Shown here piece after piece: positions 18,666-27,242 of a stretch of 64,000 nucleotides of DNA. Position 1 is the stretch's first letter. Each line of letters opens with the position of its first letter. The stretch is from assembly GCA_016708315.1 (NCBI GenBank), contig JADJGC010000025.1:4890-68889 (forward strand). The letters are read 5' to 3'. The DNA is from a bacterium (GTDB taxonomy: Bacteria > Zixibacteria > MSB-5A5 > CAIYYT01). Made by a program: the position numbers and the translations under genes. The notes below the pieces were generated by a model. The model worked only from the letters and a program-made list of their open reading frames with translations. It did no database searches and had not been told where the DNA came from.

Positions 18666-19421
18666 ATGAAAGCAGTACGGATACTGGGCATTTTGGGGCT
18701 GGCGTTGTTATTGGTCAGTTGCGCTTCACGCAGCGAGATCGAGACGATGCAAAGTCAATTGGATTACCTGTACAAATCCTCCTCCCAAACACAGGAAAAC
18801 ATCAGCCGGCTTGATTCGTTATATAAGCTCACTATTGAAGCTAATGTCCGTTATCAGGCTGATCTCAAGTCGCAGTTGGCAGAGATGATTGATCGGATGG
18901 GTGTAATAGACGGTCGTCTGACCGATATCGAACGGCAGTTAAGAGATATTCAAGATCGACGCCAAACCGGTTCAACATCAACCAGACCGCTCGCTCCCGA
19001 AACCACTGGTACCGCTTCACCGCAAACGGGACTTCCGACCATCGATCAGAACAAGATGTTCGACAATGCTTTCACTGATCTCAAGTCAGGCAACTACGAC
19101 TTGGCGATTCTTCAATTTGAAGAATTTATCCGGCAGTTCCCGGACACACCTCGCACGGATGACGCTCAATACTGGTTGGCAGAATGTCATTACGGCAAGC
19201 GCGACTATGCGCGGGCCATCATCGAGTTTGAGAAAGTCGAGAAGAGCTACAAGCAAAGCGACAAGCTCGGACCATCGCTGTTCAAATTAGCGCGCTCTTT
19301 TGAAGAGACCGGCAACAAAGTCAAGGCCTGCGCGGTGTTTAAGCGAATCACCGTCGATTTTGCGGATTCGTTCGAAGCCCGTCAAGCCGGAGACAAATTG
19401 AAGGATTTGCAGTGTCCCTGA
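18666..19421 (+). CDS. cpoB: Cell division coordinator CpoB/YbgF
   Basis: This 251-residue envelope protein has a lipoprotein-type signal (LLLVSCAS), a coiled-coil segment (about residues 22-100) and three TPR repeats in the C-terminal half, starting FDNAFTDLKSGNYDLAILQF. E. coli CpoB binds TolA and coordinates peptidoglycan synthesis with Tol-Pal. An AGGAAGG sequence precedes the ATG. Here it is a lipoprotein candidate, whereas E. coli CpoB is soluble. Confidence 0.93.
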   Translation: MKAVRILGILGLALLLVSCASRSEIETMQSQLDYLYKSSSQTQENISRLDSLYKLTIEANVRYQADLKSQLAEMIDRMGVIDGRLTDIERQLRDIQDRRQTGSTSTRPLAPETTGTASPQTGLPTIDQNKMFDNAFTDLKSGNYDLAILQFEEFIRQFPDTPRTDDAQYWLAECHYGKRDYARAIIEFEKVEKSYKQSDKLGPSLFKLARSFEETGNKVKACAVFKRITVDFADSFEARQAGDKLKDLQCP

Positions 19422-19912
19422 TCGTGGTGAAGACGGTCGCGTCGACGCGTCTGTTTCCATGTCGAGCGTTTTATGACACGATCGGTGACACGTTGTCTGT
19501 GGGGATCAAGCAAAAGGGCAAGTTCAAGAGCAGTATCGACGGCGAGTTTTGTTCGTTTGATCTGACCCGTGACGGCAAGCTGCTGAACATTGATATCTGG
19601 AAAGCGCGCAAAGCGTGGAAGATAGAAAAGGCGATTCACCCGCCCGAGGAGTTTACCACAGCAAATGTGATCTTTGACTCAACTGCTGATGCAGAATTAG
19701 AAACTATCGACCTACTAACAAATTCAGAGCGGACTATTCTCAATGTCAAGTTTTCGCGTGAGCGGGTCGCCAAATTCGTTTCGCCGGCAACGTCCTTGAT
19801 ATTTGAACTGAATGACAAAGATGAGATGATCGGATTCTGGTTGACTGAGATCGTCGATGACTTGAACTTCCAGAAGGAAGGCGATTGGCGTCGGGCAGTC
19901 AAAGCGATATAG
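19412..19912 (+). CDS. Conserved-style hypothetical protein
   Basis: This 166-residue protein starts at GTG inside the 3' end of cpoB (10-base overlap), which suggests coupling to it. No signal peptide or membrane segment is seen. The central part (FYDTIGDTLSVGIKQKGKF; LIFELNDKDEMIGFWL) faintly resembles the beta-rich DUF2283-type pattern in which short strands end in Asp/Glu-rich turns. Function is unknown. Confidence 0.7.
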   Translation: MSLIVVKTVASTRLFPCRAFYDTIGDTLSVGIKQKGKFKSSIDGEFCSFDLTRDGKLLNIDIWKARKAWKIEKAIHPPEEFTTANVIFDSTADAELETIDLLTNSERTILNVKFSRERVAKFVSPATSLIFELNDKDEMIGFWLTEIVDDLNFQKEGDWRRAVKAI

Positions 19913-19940
19913 TCTCATCATATCACTTCGTCTAAATGAA

Positions 19941-19977
19941 AACAGCCCCTATCCGCAAGGACAGGGGCTGTTGTTTT
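19941..19977. terminator. Bidirectional terminator between convergent genes
   Basis: AACAGCCCCT (19941-19950) and AGGGGCTGTT (19963-19972) form a 10-bp perfect stem; GTTTTG follows on the plus strand and AAAA precedes it, giving a T-run on the minus strand. It can serve both the hypothetical gene and the M16 gene ending at 19990. Confidence 0.85.
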
Positions 19978-19989
19978 GTCGACTCAGAA

Positions 19990-21375
19990 TTACAGTTCGA
20001 ACAAATCGATCTCGGTGACAGTACCGAAGATTTTCAGCTTGTCGCGTAACTCGTCGGCTTTGCCGACAACGACAATCAGAAGGTTTTCCGGATCAATGTA
20101 CTTCTGCGCTGCGGACCGAACCGCCGGGGCAGTGACTCCTGCGATGTTGTCAATGTACTTGGCGAGATAGTCCTTCTGCAAGCCGTACAGCTCAACAATT
20201 GAAAGTTGATTGGCTACTTGTTCCGGCGTCTCGAACTGGCGCGGGAAGTAACCGGAATAGAAGGAGATCGTCTCGCTTAACTCTTGTGCGGTAACGTCGG
20301 CTTCGCGGATTTTTTTGAGGTGCTCAATCGTTGCACCAATCGCTTGCACGGTCGAGTCGGTTCTGGTCGCTACCGACACAGTGAACTCACCCGGATAACG
20401 GTCAAAAGAAAACTGCGAGCTGATACCATAGGTGAGCCCGCGCTTGTCGCGAATATCGTCCATAAGGCGAGAGCGGAATCCGCCGCCGCCGAGGATGTAG
20501 TTGAGCACACGCACGGCATAGATATCAGGATTGTAACGGTCGATGCCCAGATGTCCGATCTTTACGTTGGACTGGGTAGCATCAGCTTTGTTAATCAGCA
20601 CAACCCTCGTACCGTTGACTTTTGGTGCAGGTGGGACATCAATCTTGGCAAGGTTGCCTTTCAACCACCCCCCAAACTGGGCTTCAATCTTGGGAATGAC
20701 ATCAGCGGCAACGACGTCGCCGGCCACAAACAAAATCGAATTTTCCGGGACGTAGGTTGCTTTCCAGAATCCAACGATGTCATCGCGCGTAATGCCGGAG
20801 ACTGACTCGATTGTGCCGCTGCCGGGCTGGCCATATGGGTGCTCGCCGAACAGATATTGAGCGTACTGAATGTTGGCAATGGTCTCGCCATCATCTTTCT
20901 GCGACATAAGACCCGCCATGGTCTGCTTGCGCAGACGCTCGATTTCGGCCTCTGCAAACGTCGGATTGAGCACGATATCGGCAAGCAGGGTCAAACCAAC
21001 ATCAAAATGCTTGGTGAGCACTTCGGATGTAACGTTGGTCGCATCGAGTCCAGCTCCAGCGCCGAGATTGCCGCCGACAAAGTCGATCTCTTCAGAAATC
21101 TTGGTCGCATCGCGGGTCGCGGTGCCTTTGCGAAGTAGCCCGGCAGTCAGGTCTGCAAGTCCAGCCTTGCCCTTGCCGTCTGCGGCAGTACCAGACTTGA
21201 TGAGCAAGCGCATTGAAGCTACCGGTTGTTCGCGATTTTCCACGACGATGATCTTGAGCCCGTTGTCGAGCGTCTTCTCAGTCATCGTCGGCAAAGTAAT
21301 GGCGGCGAGAATCGGCTGAACACTCGTCAGCAGAAGCGCAGCCGCAAATAGTAGAAGTATATAATTCCGTTTCAC
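19990..21375 (-). CDS. M16 peptidase-family protein, non-catalytic partner
   Basis: This 461-residue exported protein (signal peptide ending ILAA) has the M16 double fold. The position of the zinc motif HxxEH reads GLADLTAG, so both His and the Glu are lost and it cannot bind the catalytic zinc. It keeps the C-terminal substrate-gripping region, including GGGGFRSRLMDDIRDKRGLTYG, in which Arg-Tyr residues are typical of the second M16 domain. It lies 12 bases after the catalytic paralogue, matching known active/inactive M16 heterodimers in the bacterial envelope. Confidence 0.93.
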   Translation of the reverse strand: MKRNYILLLFAAALLLTSVQPILAAITLPTMTEKTLDNGLKIIVVENREQPVASMRLLIKSGTAADGKGKAGLADLTAGLLRKGTATRDATKISEEIDFVGGNLGAGAGLDATNVTSEVLTKHFDVGLTLLADIVLNPTFAEAEIERLRKQTMAGLMSQKDDGETIANIQYAQYLFGEHPYGQPGSGTIESVSGITRDDIVGFWKATYVPENSILFVAGDVVAADVIPKIEAQFGGWLKGNLAKIDVPPAPKVNGTRVVLINKADATQSNVKIGHLGIDRYNPDIYAVRVLNYILGGGGFRSRLMDDIRDKRGLTYGISSQFSFDRYPGEFTVSVATRTDSTVQAIGATIEHLKKIREADVTAQELSETISFYSGYFPRQFETPEQVANQLSIVELYGLQKDYLAKYIDNIAGVTAPAVRSAAQKYIDPENLLIVVVGKADELRDKLKIFGTVTEIDLFEL

Positions 21376-21387
21376 TTCAATTTCTCC

Positions 21388-22722
21388 TTACATACCCATC
21401 GGGGCAGCGCCCTTGTTTTCCTGAATTACGTTTACTACGGTTCTGCTGCGCTCACCCAAATAGGTGTTGGCGACACGCATGATGTCTTCGGCAGTAACGG
21501 CGTTGTATTTATCTGCCTGTTGGAAGATGAGCTTGTAGTCGCCCATGATCGTCTGGAAGTAACCGAGCTGGCTTCCCTTTTGATCATTGGACTGGTTGCC
21601 CATGTAGAACTGCGCTTCGATTTGATTCTTGGCTTTCTGCAGCTCTTCAGCGGTAACGGGCTCGGTCTTGAGTTTTTCGATTTCCTCGTACAACGCCTTC
21701 TCGCCATCGGCTGTCGTCTTGCCTGGCTGCATCATGCTGAAAGCAAAAAACACTCCACCCTGCTCCATCGACTGATATTGGCCTCCTGCAGCTATAGCAA
21801 TCTGGTCCTTGTAAACCATGCGTTGATATGCGCGCGAAGACTCTCCACCGGAAAGAATCGCCGAAAGGACGTCTAGCGCGTAACTGTCTGCGTGACCAGC
21901 CGCCGGGCACTGATAGCCGGCGATGAACAACGGTAGTTGCGAGACTTTGTGGTACGAGACGCGACGCTCGCCTTTCTGTTCCGGCTCATTATAGATCGGG
22001 CGAGGAATTTTCGGATTGGCAGGAATCTTGCCAAAGTACTTTTCAACGACCTTTTGAACTTCAGCACTCTTGACATCTCCAACGACAACGACCACGGCAT
22101 TCGCCGGATTGTAGTAGGTGCCATAGTAATTGAGACAGTCTTCCAGTGAAATATTCTCGACGTCTTTGCGCCAACCGATAGTCAACCAACCATAGGAATG
22201 AGCAAGGTAGACGTTGGCCATCAACTGCTCAAGGACATCGCCAAAAGGCGAATTGTCGATGCGCATATTGCGTTCTTCGAGCACGACCTGGCGTTCGGAA
22301 GCGAGTTGCTTGTCGGTGATTGTGAGATACTGCATCCGGTCAGCTTCGAGTCTGGCAACAAGTTCGAGTTGATCCTTGCCGAACTCCTGATGATAAACCG
22401 TCATATCATTGGAAGTGTAGGCATTGATCATACCGCCGCTGCTTTGGACAAGGCGATCGTGTTCTTTGTCGGCGAAGTTTTTACTTCCTTTGAACATCAT
22501 ATGCTCAAAGAGGTGAGAGATACCGGTGATACCCGGGCGTTCATTTTTTGATCCGACGTTATACCCGACCTGGAAACTAACGGCGGGCGTCGACGCATCT
22601 TCAAGCGTCAATAGAGTCAGTCCGTTCTTCAGCGTGTACTTCTGGACGGGCCATTCTTGCACGGCAAATGCCGACGCTGTCAGCAGCATCAGTATTGCCA
22701 GTGATAACAAGAGTTTCTTCAT
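21388..22722 (-). CDS. M16-family zinc peptidase, catalytic subunit
   Basis: This 444-residue exported protease (signal peptide ending SAFAV) has an intact HxxEH zinc motif in GISHLFEHMMFKGS and downstream acidic ligands in VARLEADRMQ. It degrades peptides or unfolded proteins in the periplasm, probably as a heterodimer with the adjacent inactive paralogue. It is the first gene of the pair. Confidence 0.95.
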   Translation of the reverse strand: MKKLLLSLAILMLLTASAFAVQEWPVQKYTLKNGLTLLTLEDASTPAVSFQVGYNVGSKNERPGITGISHLFEHMMFKGSKNFADKEHDRLVQSSGGMINAYTSNDMTVYHQEFGKDQLELVARLEADRMQYLTITDKQLASERQVVLEERNMRIDNSPFGDVLEQLMANVYLAHSYGWLTIGWRKDVENISLEDCLNYYGTYYNPANAVVVVVGDVKSAEVQKVVEKYFGKIPANPKIPRPIYNEPEQKGERRVSYHKVSQLPLFIAGYQCPAAGHADSYALDVLSAILSGGESSRAYQRMVYKDQIAIAAGGQYQSMEQGGVFFAFSMMQPGKTTADGEKALYEEIEKLKTEPVTAEELQKAKNQIEAQFYMGNQSNDQKGSQLGYFQTIMGDYKLIFQQADKYNAVTAEDIMRVANTYLGERSRTVVNVIQENKGAAPMGM

Positions 22723-22781
22723 TGTTCCTCCACTGTGGAAAAAATCTTCCTTAACATTATAGGATAGTTAGTAGACAAGTA

Positions 22782-25211
22782 TCATTCAATCGAGAGATTA
22801 TACGGCATCCGCATCTGAAGATCGGTACGATCCACAGAAAGGAAGCCTGTTCTCAACGCTGCCAACGGATTGCTGTTTTCAATACCCAGTGTCTTTGTGA
22901 AGGCAGCCATCGCCAAACTGGTCAATCTTGGAATCAGTCGTCGCTGCGGCATTTCGACAACCACAAAATCATTGTCGGGAATGTTCGACTTCTGCCGCGC
23001 CAATTCGACGGCATCAAGTATACTTCCGGTTGTATCCGCCAAACCAAGTGCAAGCGCGCGTTCGCCGCTCCATGTCCTGCCCTGCGCTACTGCCGCGACT
23101 GAGTCTATCGAAAGCATACGACCTTCAGCGACAACTGAAATGAATCGCGAGTTCATATCCATGACGTGCCGGCGTACGATAGCACGCTCTTCATCTGTAA
23201 GTGGTTGAGTCAGCGAAAACATGTTTGCGTGTTTGCCGCGGACTACGGTCTCGGTATGCAGTCCAAGTTTGGAATAGAGTCCGGCAATATTGGCTTTGCC
23301 GGAAAAAACGCCGATTGAGCCGGTAACTGTCGTAGGCTGAAGAAAGACCTTGTCTGAGGCAGACGCGATGTAGTATCCGCCGGAAGCACAGACGTCGGAC
23401 ATTGATACTATCACTGGTTTGGATTTGCGGGCTTCACTTAGTTCCGCCCAGATCAAATCGGAAGCAATGGCATCGCCGCCGGGAGTATTGAGCCTAACGA
23501 CTATAGCGCGCACATCGCTGTCTTGGCGGGCAGACCTGATAGCAGAAACAACAGTCGCCGAGCCGGCAGTTGAGCCATCCAGATAGTCGAATCCTGAAGC
23601 TCCTTTAACGATTCCTCCGTCGATGGCAATGATGGCTATTTGCGGCGGCTCGCCAAAGCGTTCCCGGAATCTCGGTGTGTGCATGTATTCTGATTCGGAG
23701 AGAATTCCATAATATTCGCCGTACATCTCCGGGATCTTGGCTTCAAGTTCATGAGAATAGAATCGACCATCAACAAGTCGCAGTGATTCTGCTTGTACCG
23801 ATGTAAACGGTCCGCTGTCGATAAGCGCGCTTAGTTTGGCGACCTCGATATTGCGGTCGGCTCCAGATTCGGCAAGCATCTGACCATAAAGATCGTCGAG
23901 CAATACCTCAATGGCTTCGCGAAACGCCGGGCTCATGGTTGTGTCGGTGAGTACTTCCGGATAGCTTTTGTACTTGCCGGATCTCTCCATTTCGGCTTCA
24001 ATGCCGAGCTTGTCCATTGCACCCTTGTAGAATGTGACTTCGGCGCGCAGACCGGTTAAGTAAAGGGCATCCACCGGGAGCATGTATACTTTGTCAGATG
24101 CAGAAGCCAAATAATATGCGCCGTTACCAGACGAGGGCCCCAGATACGCAACGACCGGTTTGCCGGAAGCGCGAAAGTCCTTGACAGCTTCGCGGAAGTC
24201 AGCGAGACGCCCCCAACCGATCTGCGGATTACGGATGGTCAAAAACAAGCCGCTGACTTGCGGATCGGTTCTGGCAGCTTCAATTTTGGATAGTTTCTGA
24301 TAGACTGTAGGCGGCGCTTTCTTCCAGAAGAACGGCTTGATTGACTCTTCTGGAATCTCACCGGCCAAATCGACATGAAGAATCGAACGATAGTGGCTAA
24401 TCAGTTGTTCGCGGCTGGCAGCGGACAAACTTCCATACAGTGTCGAACCGGTATACTTCGCATCATTGTCGCAGAAACTCTCCCCGCCAGCTTGGACACG
24501 CCCAAACTGAAGCTCCAAGCCGACCCCAAAAGAGCCGTCATTTCCAAGTGCCGCGAAGACTGCGAGACCTTTTCTGACGTTTGCTCTTGTGGATAAGCGC
24601 CAATCGATATCGCTGATCTTCTGTCCGCTGTACATGCTGGCGTTGCCGCCAATCGTGATCAACTCACCTATCGGGCGGTAGGCTCCGCTGAAAATGTAAC
24701 CGACTGCCGACTTCTCACTGTAGAATCGGTGCTTATTGATGTTTTCAGCTTGTAGCGAGATTGCTGCCTTTCGGCCAAAATGGTAGAGGAACGAATAGTT
24801 CCAGGAGTGAGCCTTATCGATGTCTTTCCAGTTTGACTTGTAATATGTGTATGAGATTCCAGTGTAAAGATTGCGAAACAACCTGCTCGAAGCTGCAAAA
24901 TCGAGACGCTTCACCGGGTCGCCAAGGCCGAGCGATAGTCTCTGATATCCAAATCCGAGTCCGGCCGCGGAAATTAAGTAGCCGTTGTCACCGGAGAAAT
25001 CATCTTTGCCAAAGCTGTGATATCCCGCGACGGAAAGCGGCTGATTGAGATACAATGCGGCCGGATTGAGTACGAGCGCGTCGCTGCCTGCGATAGCGGC
25101 TCGCGGCACATCGGGAAATCTCAGCGACAGTTGCAGGGGCAGGTTGTCGGAATGGAGAATCGACGAGAATAGTAAACAGATGATGACAATGGGAATGATG
25201 CGCAATGACAA
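22782..25211 (-). CDS. Porin-like barrel fused to SppA-type signal peptide peptidase
   Basis: This is an 809-residue protein in two parts. After a signal peptide, residues about 25-265 form alternating amphipathic strands with aromatic ends (for example YLISAAGLGFGYQRLSLGLG and LYTGISYTYYKSNW), like PorV/PorQ-type outer-membrane barrels. Residues about 270-790 are a 67K-type SppA (peptidase S49 twice). The catalytic Lys is visible in GKYKSYPE of the first repeat, and the Ser in CASGGYYIASASD of the second. Classical SppA is an inner-membrane enzyme; here the arrangement would place the protease on the outer membrane. It follows an unrelated M16 pair on the same strand. Confidence 0.85.
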   Translation of the reverse strand: MSLRIIPIVIICLLFSSILHSDNLPLQLSLRFPDVPRAAIAGSDALVLNPAALYLNQPLSVAGYHSFGKDDFSGDNGYLISAAGLGFGYQRLSLGLGDPVKRLDFAASSRLFRNLYTGISYTYYKSNWKDIDKAHSWNYSFLYHFGRKAAISLQAENINKHRFYSEKSAVGYIFSGAYRPIGELITIGGNASMYSGQKISDIDWRLSTRANVRKGLAVFAALGNDGSFGVGLELQFGRVQAGGESFCDNDAKYTGSTLYGSLSAASREQLISHYRSILHVDLAGEIPEESIKPFFWKKAPPTVYQKLSKIEAARTDPQVSGLFLTIRNPQIGWGRLADFREAVKDFRASGKPVVAYLGPSSGNGAYYLASASDKVYMLPVDALYLTGLRAEVTFYKGAMDKLGIEAEMERSGKYKSYPEVLTDTTMSPAFREAIEVLLDDLYGQMLAESGADRNIEVAKLSALIDSGPFTSVQAESLRLVDGRFYSHELEAKIPEMYGEYYGILSESEYMHTPRFRERFGEPPQIAIIAIDGGIVKGASGFDYLDGSTAGSATVVSAIRSARQDSDVRAIVVRLNTPGGDAIASDLIWAELSEARKSKPVIVSMSDVCASGGYYIASASDKVFLQPTTVTGSIGVFSGKANIAGLYSKLGLHTETVVRGKHANMFSLTQPLTDEERAIVRRHVMDMNSRFISVVAEGRMLSIDSVAAVAQGRTWSGERALALGLADTTGSILDAVELARQKSNIPDNDFVVVEMPQRRLIPRLTSLAMAAFTKTLGIENSNPLAALRTGFLSVDRTDLQMRMPYNLSIE

Positions 25212-25244
25212 GGTCAGCCTTTCGCTACGAGGTCGGCATCAACA

Positions 25245-26342
25245 TCAGCGGTTGGATAACGACGCCGTGCGAGTGCCTTCCAAATTTATCGTGCCGACGC
25301 CTGTCATGTCAACCTCGATTTTGTACTGCCCGTCACCTATTTGACCTTGAAGCAAGGTTCGCGAGATTCTGTCAACACGAATTGGCAGCTGGCGAGTATA
25401 GATACGACCTCCTTGATCGACCTGAAGCATCACTGCTGCCGAGACGGACTCAGGAACCGTCATCTCGATCTTTCCGTTTTCACTGCGAACGGCGAGGTCG
25501 CCGGCTATGACACTTGCATCAAGCTTGATATTCGAGTTTTCAGTTGATAGTGTGGACCGCCCCGACTCAAATCGCATGCGGGTAGCGCTGATCTGAGCGA
25601 ATTCAGTTCGTGCGTCTACCTCGCCCCGCACAGAATCAAGTGAAATCCTGCCATTTTGATTGCGCAAACGTATCGAGCCGAGCTGGCCGTCAACGTTCAC
25701 CAGATTTATCGGGCGATTGGAAGTCGTCACTTTCGTCGGGCCGGAACAATTTTCGATATTGACTGCGCCGTTATCGGATGAGACGTTCACTTTGTTGGTG
25801 ATTTTACGCAGTGTGATGTCGCCGAAATTGCTGGAGATGTCGGCTGCGGCAAACGGGCCTTCAATGTCGATCTCGAAAAGCGATGTGCGCGCGAAGATCT
25901 TCATGCTGTTCTTGAGCGGAACCTCAATCTCGAATTCCACGCCCGCTGAATAATCAGTTCCCCGCCACGGCGGTGACGGCCTTGTTTCGGCGGAGATTGC
26001 GAATTCGTTTTCCAAGTCTTCAAATGCAACCGAAACGAAGCCGGAGTATTCTTCAGCCTGCTCCTCAGATTCTACCTTGTATTGGAATTTGTAGGTAATC
26101 CGCGCAGTCGGTATGTCGACAGCACGAATGCTGAGTCGCCCTCCCAGATACGAAGACGACGTAAACGAGAGGTTTTCGATACGATCAAGGGAAATCGTCT
26201 TGGTGATTGCCGCCGATTCATACCGGTCGGGCCTGACACGGATTAGGCGCTGTGCCTGTAACGAAGTGCCAAGGAAGAGTCCAATCAACCCAACCAGCGT
26301 CAAAATTCGTAGATTATTCATTCTCTTATTGTTACGATACAT
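25245..26342 (-). CDS. DUF4097-type secreted beta-helix protein
   Basis: This protein of about 365 residues has a signal peptide (LVGLIGLFLGTSLQAQ) and a repetitive body in which short strands such as VNVSSDNGAVNIENC and SIRLRNQNGRISLDSVRG follow each other, the pattern of DUF4097/DUF4098 putative adhesins. No enzyme motif is seen. The start is one of two Met codons (26342 or 26321); the reading frame is open further upstream, but that part overlaps the methylase gene. It lies 15 bases after the SpoU methylase gene. Confidence 0.8.
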   Translation of the reverse strand: MYRNNKRMNNLRILTLVGLIGLFLGTSLQAQRLIRVRPDRYESAAITKTISLDRIENLSFTSSSYLGGRLSIRAVDIPTARITYKFQYKVESEEQAEEYSGFVSVAFEDLENEFAISAETRPSPPWRGTDYSAGVEFEIEVPLKNSMKIFARTSLFEIDIEGPFAAADISSNFGDITLRKITNKVNVSSDNGAVNIENCSGPTKVTTSNRPINLVNVDGQLGSIRLRNQNGRISLDSVRGEVDARTEFAQISATRMRFESGRSTLSTENSNIKLDASVIAGDLAVRSENGKIEMTVPESVSAAVMLQVDQGGRIYTRQLPIRVDRISRTLLQGQIGDGQYKIEVDMTGVGTINLEGTRTASLSNR

Positions 26343-26356
26343 ATTCCCCGCTGGTT

Positions 26357-27148
26357 TCACAACAACTTCATCTTCTGGCTCATTTGATAGATTAGAATTG
26401 CCGCCGCGGATGCTACATTTAATGATTCGACTTCCCTCGCGATAGGGATTTTTACCACCGGGTTGCAGATACTTTGGATTTCCCAACTTAACCCCTCCGC
26501 CTCTGCTCCTAATGCTATACACAGCTTGGACTTGGGCTCAAAGCTATCGATTTCGACTGATCCGTCACCGTCTGCCCCGATTAGCTCTACTTGATTAGAC
26601 TTCAAATAAACTGCCAGGGTTTCGGCCGAAATCTCAGTCGCAATAGGCATTGCAAAAACAGCCCCAGCGGTTGAGCGCAACACTTTGGGATTGGCGATAT
26701 CAGCGCACCCGGGAGACAAGGCGATAAGGCTAACGCCAAGCGCAGCACTGGTGCGAATAATGGTCCCGACATTGCCGGGATCAGCGACCTTATCGAGATA
26801 GACGGCAAGACGAATTCGCCGCCACGCGGCCTCCGGCGCTTGCAGAGAATCTCGATTGACCAAAGCGATGATGCCCTGCGAATGCTCGGTATCGGAAAGA
26901 TGCGTAAAACGTTTCGCATCACATTCAAACAACGAAATTCGCTTTGAAGCCAATGTCTTGAGGAACTGGTTGCCCGGTTCGGATAAATCTCGTGGTGAAA
27001 CGACAATACACTCGGGAGTTACATCTCTTTCGATCATTGCAGAAATCGAGCGTATACCTTCAATTAGCACCTTGTCGGACTTCTTGCGCCCGTGACGCGA
27101 AGTCATTGACCGGATTTCCTTCTCCAATGCCTGGGATAGTTGGTACAT
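26357..27148 (-). CDS. TrmH/SpoU-family RNA methyltransferase
   Basis: This protein of about 263 residues methylates a ribose 2'-OH in tRNA or rRNA with S-adenosylmethionine. The N-terminal substrate-binding domain is followed by the SPOUT knot: LDKVADPGNVGTIIRTSAAL (motif 1), ALGAEAEGLS (motif 2) and IPIAREVESLNVASAAAI (motif 3). Start at 27148 is chosen since the residues before it (to 27256) have no family resemblance and run into the divergent patatin gene's promoter region. Confidence 0.92.
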   Translation of the reverse strand: MYQLSQALEKEIRSMTSRHGRKKSDKVLIEGIRSISAMIERDVTPECIVVSPRDLSEPGNQFLKTLASKRISLFECDAKRFTHLSDTEHSQGIIALVNRDSLQAPEAAWRRIRLAVYLDKVADPGNVGTIIRTSAALGVSLIALSPGCADIANPKVLRSTAGAVFAMPIATEISAETLAVYLKSNQVELIGADGDGSVEIDSFEPKSKLCIALGAEAEGLSWEIQSICNPVVKIPIAREVESLNVASAAAILIYQMSQKMKLL

Positions 27149-27242
27149 ATCTTCATCATAGACCGCATCTTTGTGATAGTCAAACAGTTTTGCGCTTGAT
27201 GTTCGGGTCAAGTAGCGATTACTTGTCGTTGTGGGACTACAA

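Noticed and set aside
20284..20805. 173-residue plus-strand frame inside the M16 gene
   Set aside because: Antisense shadow of a conserved protease with signal peptide.
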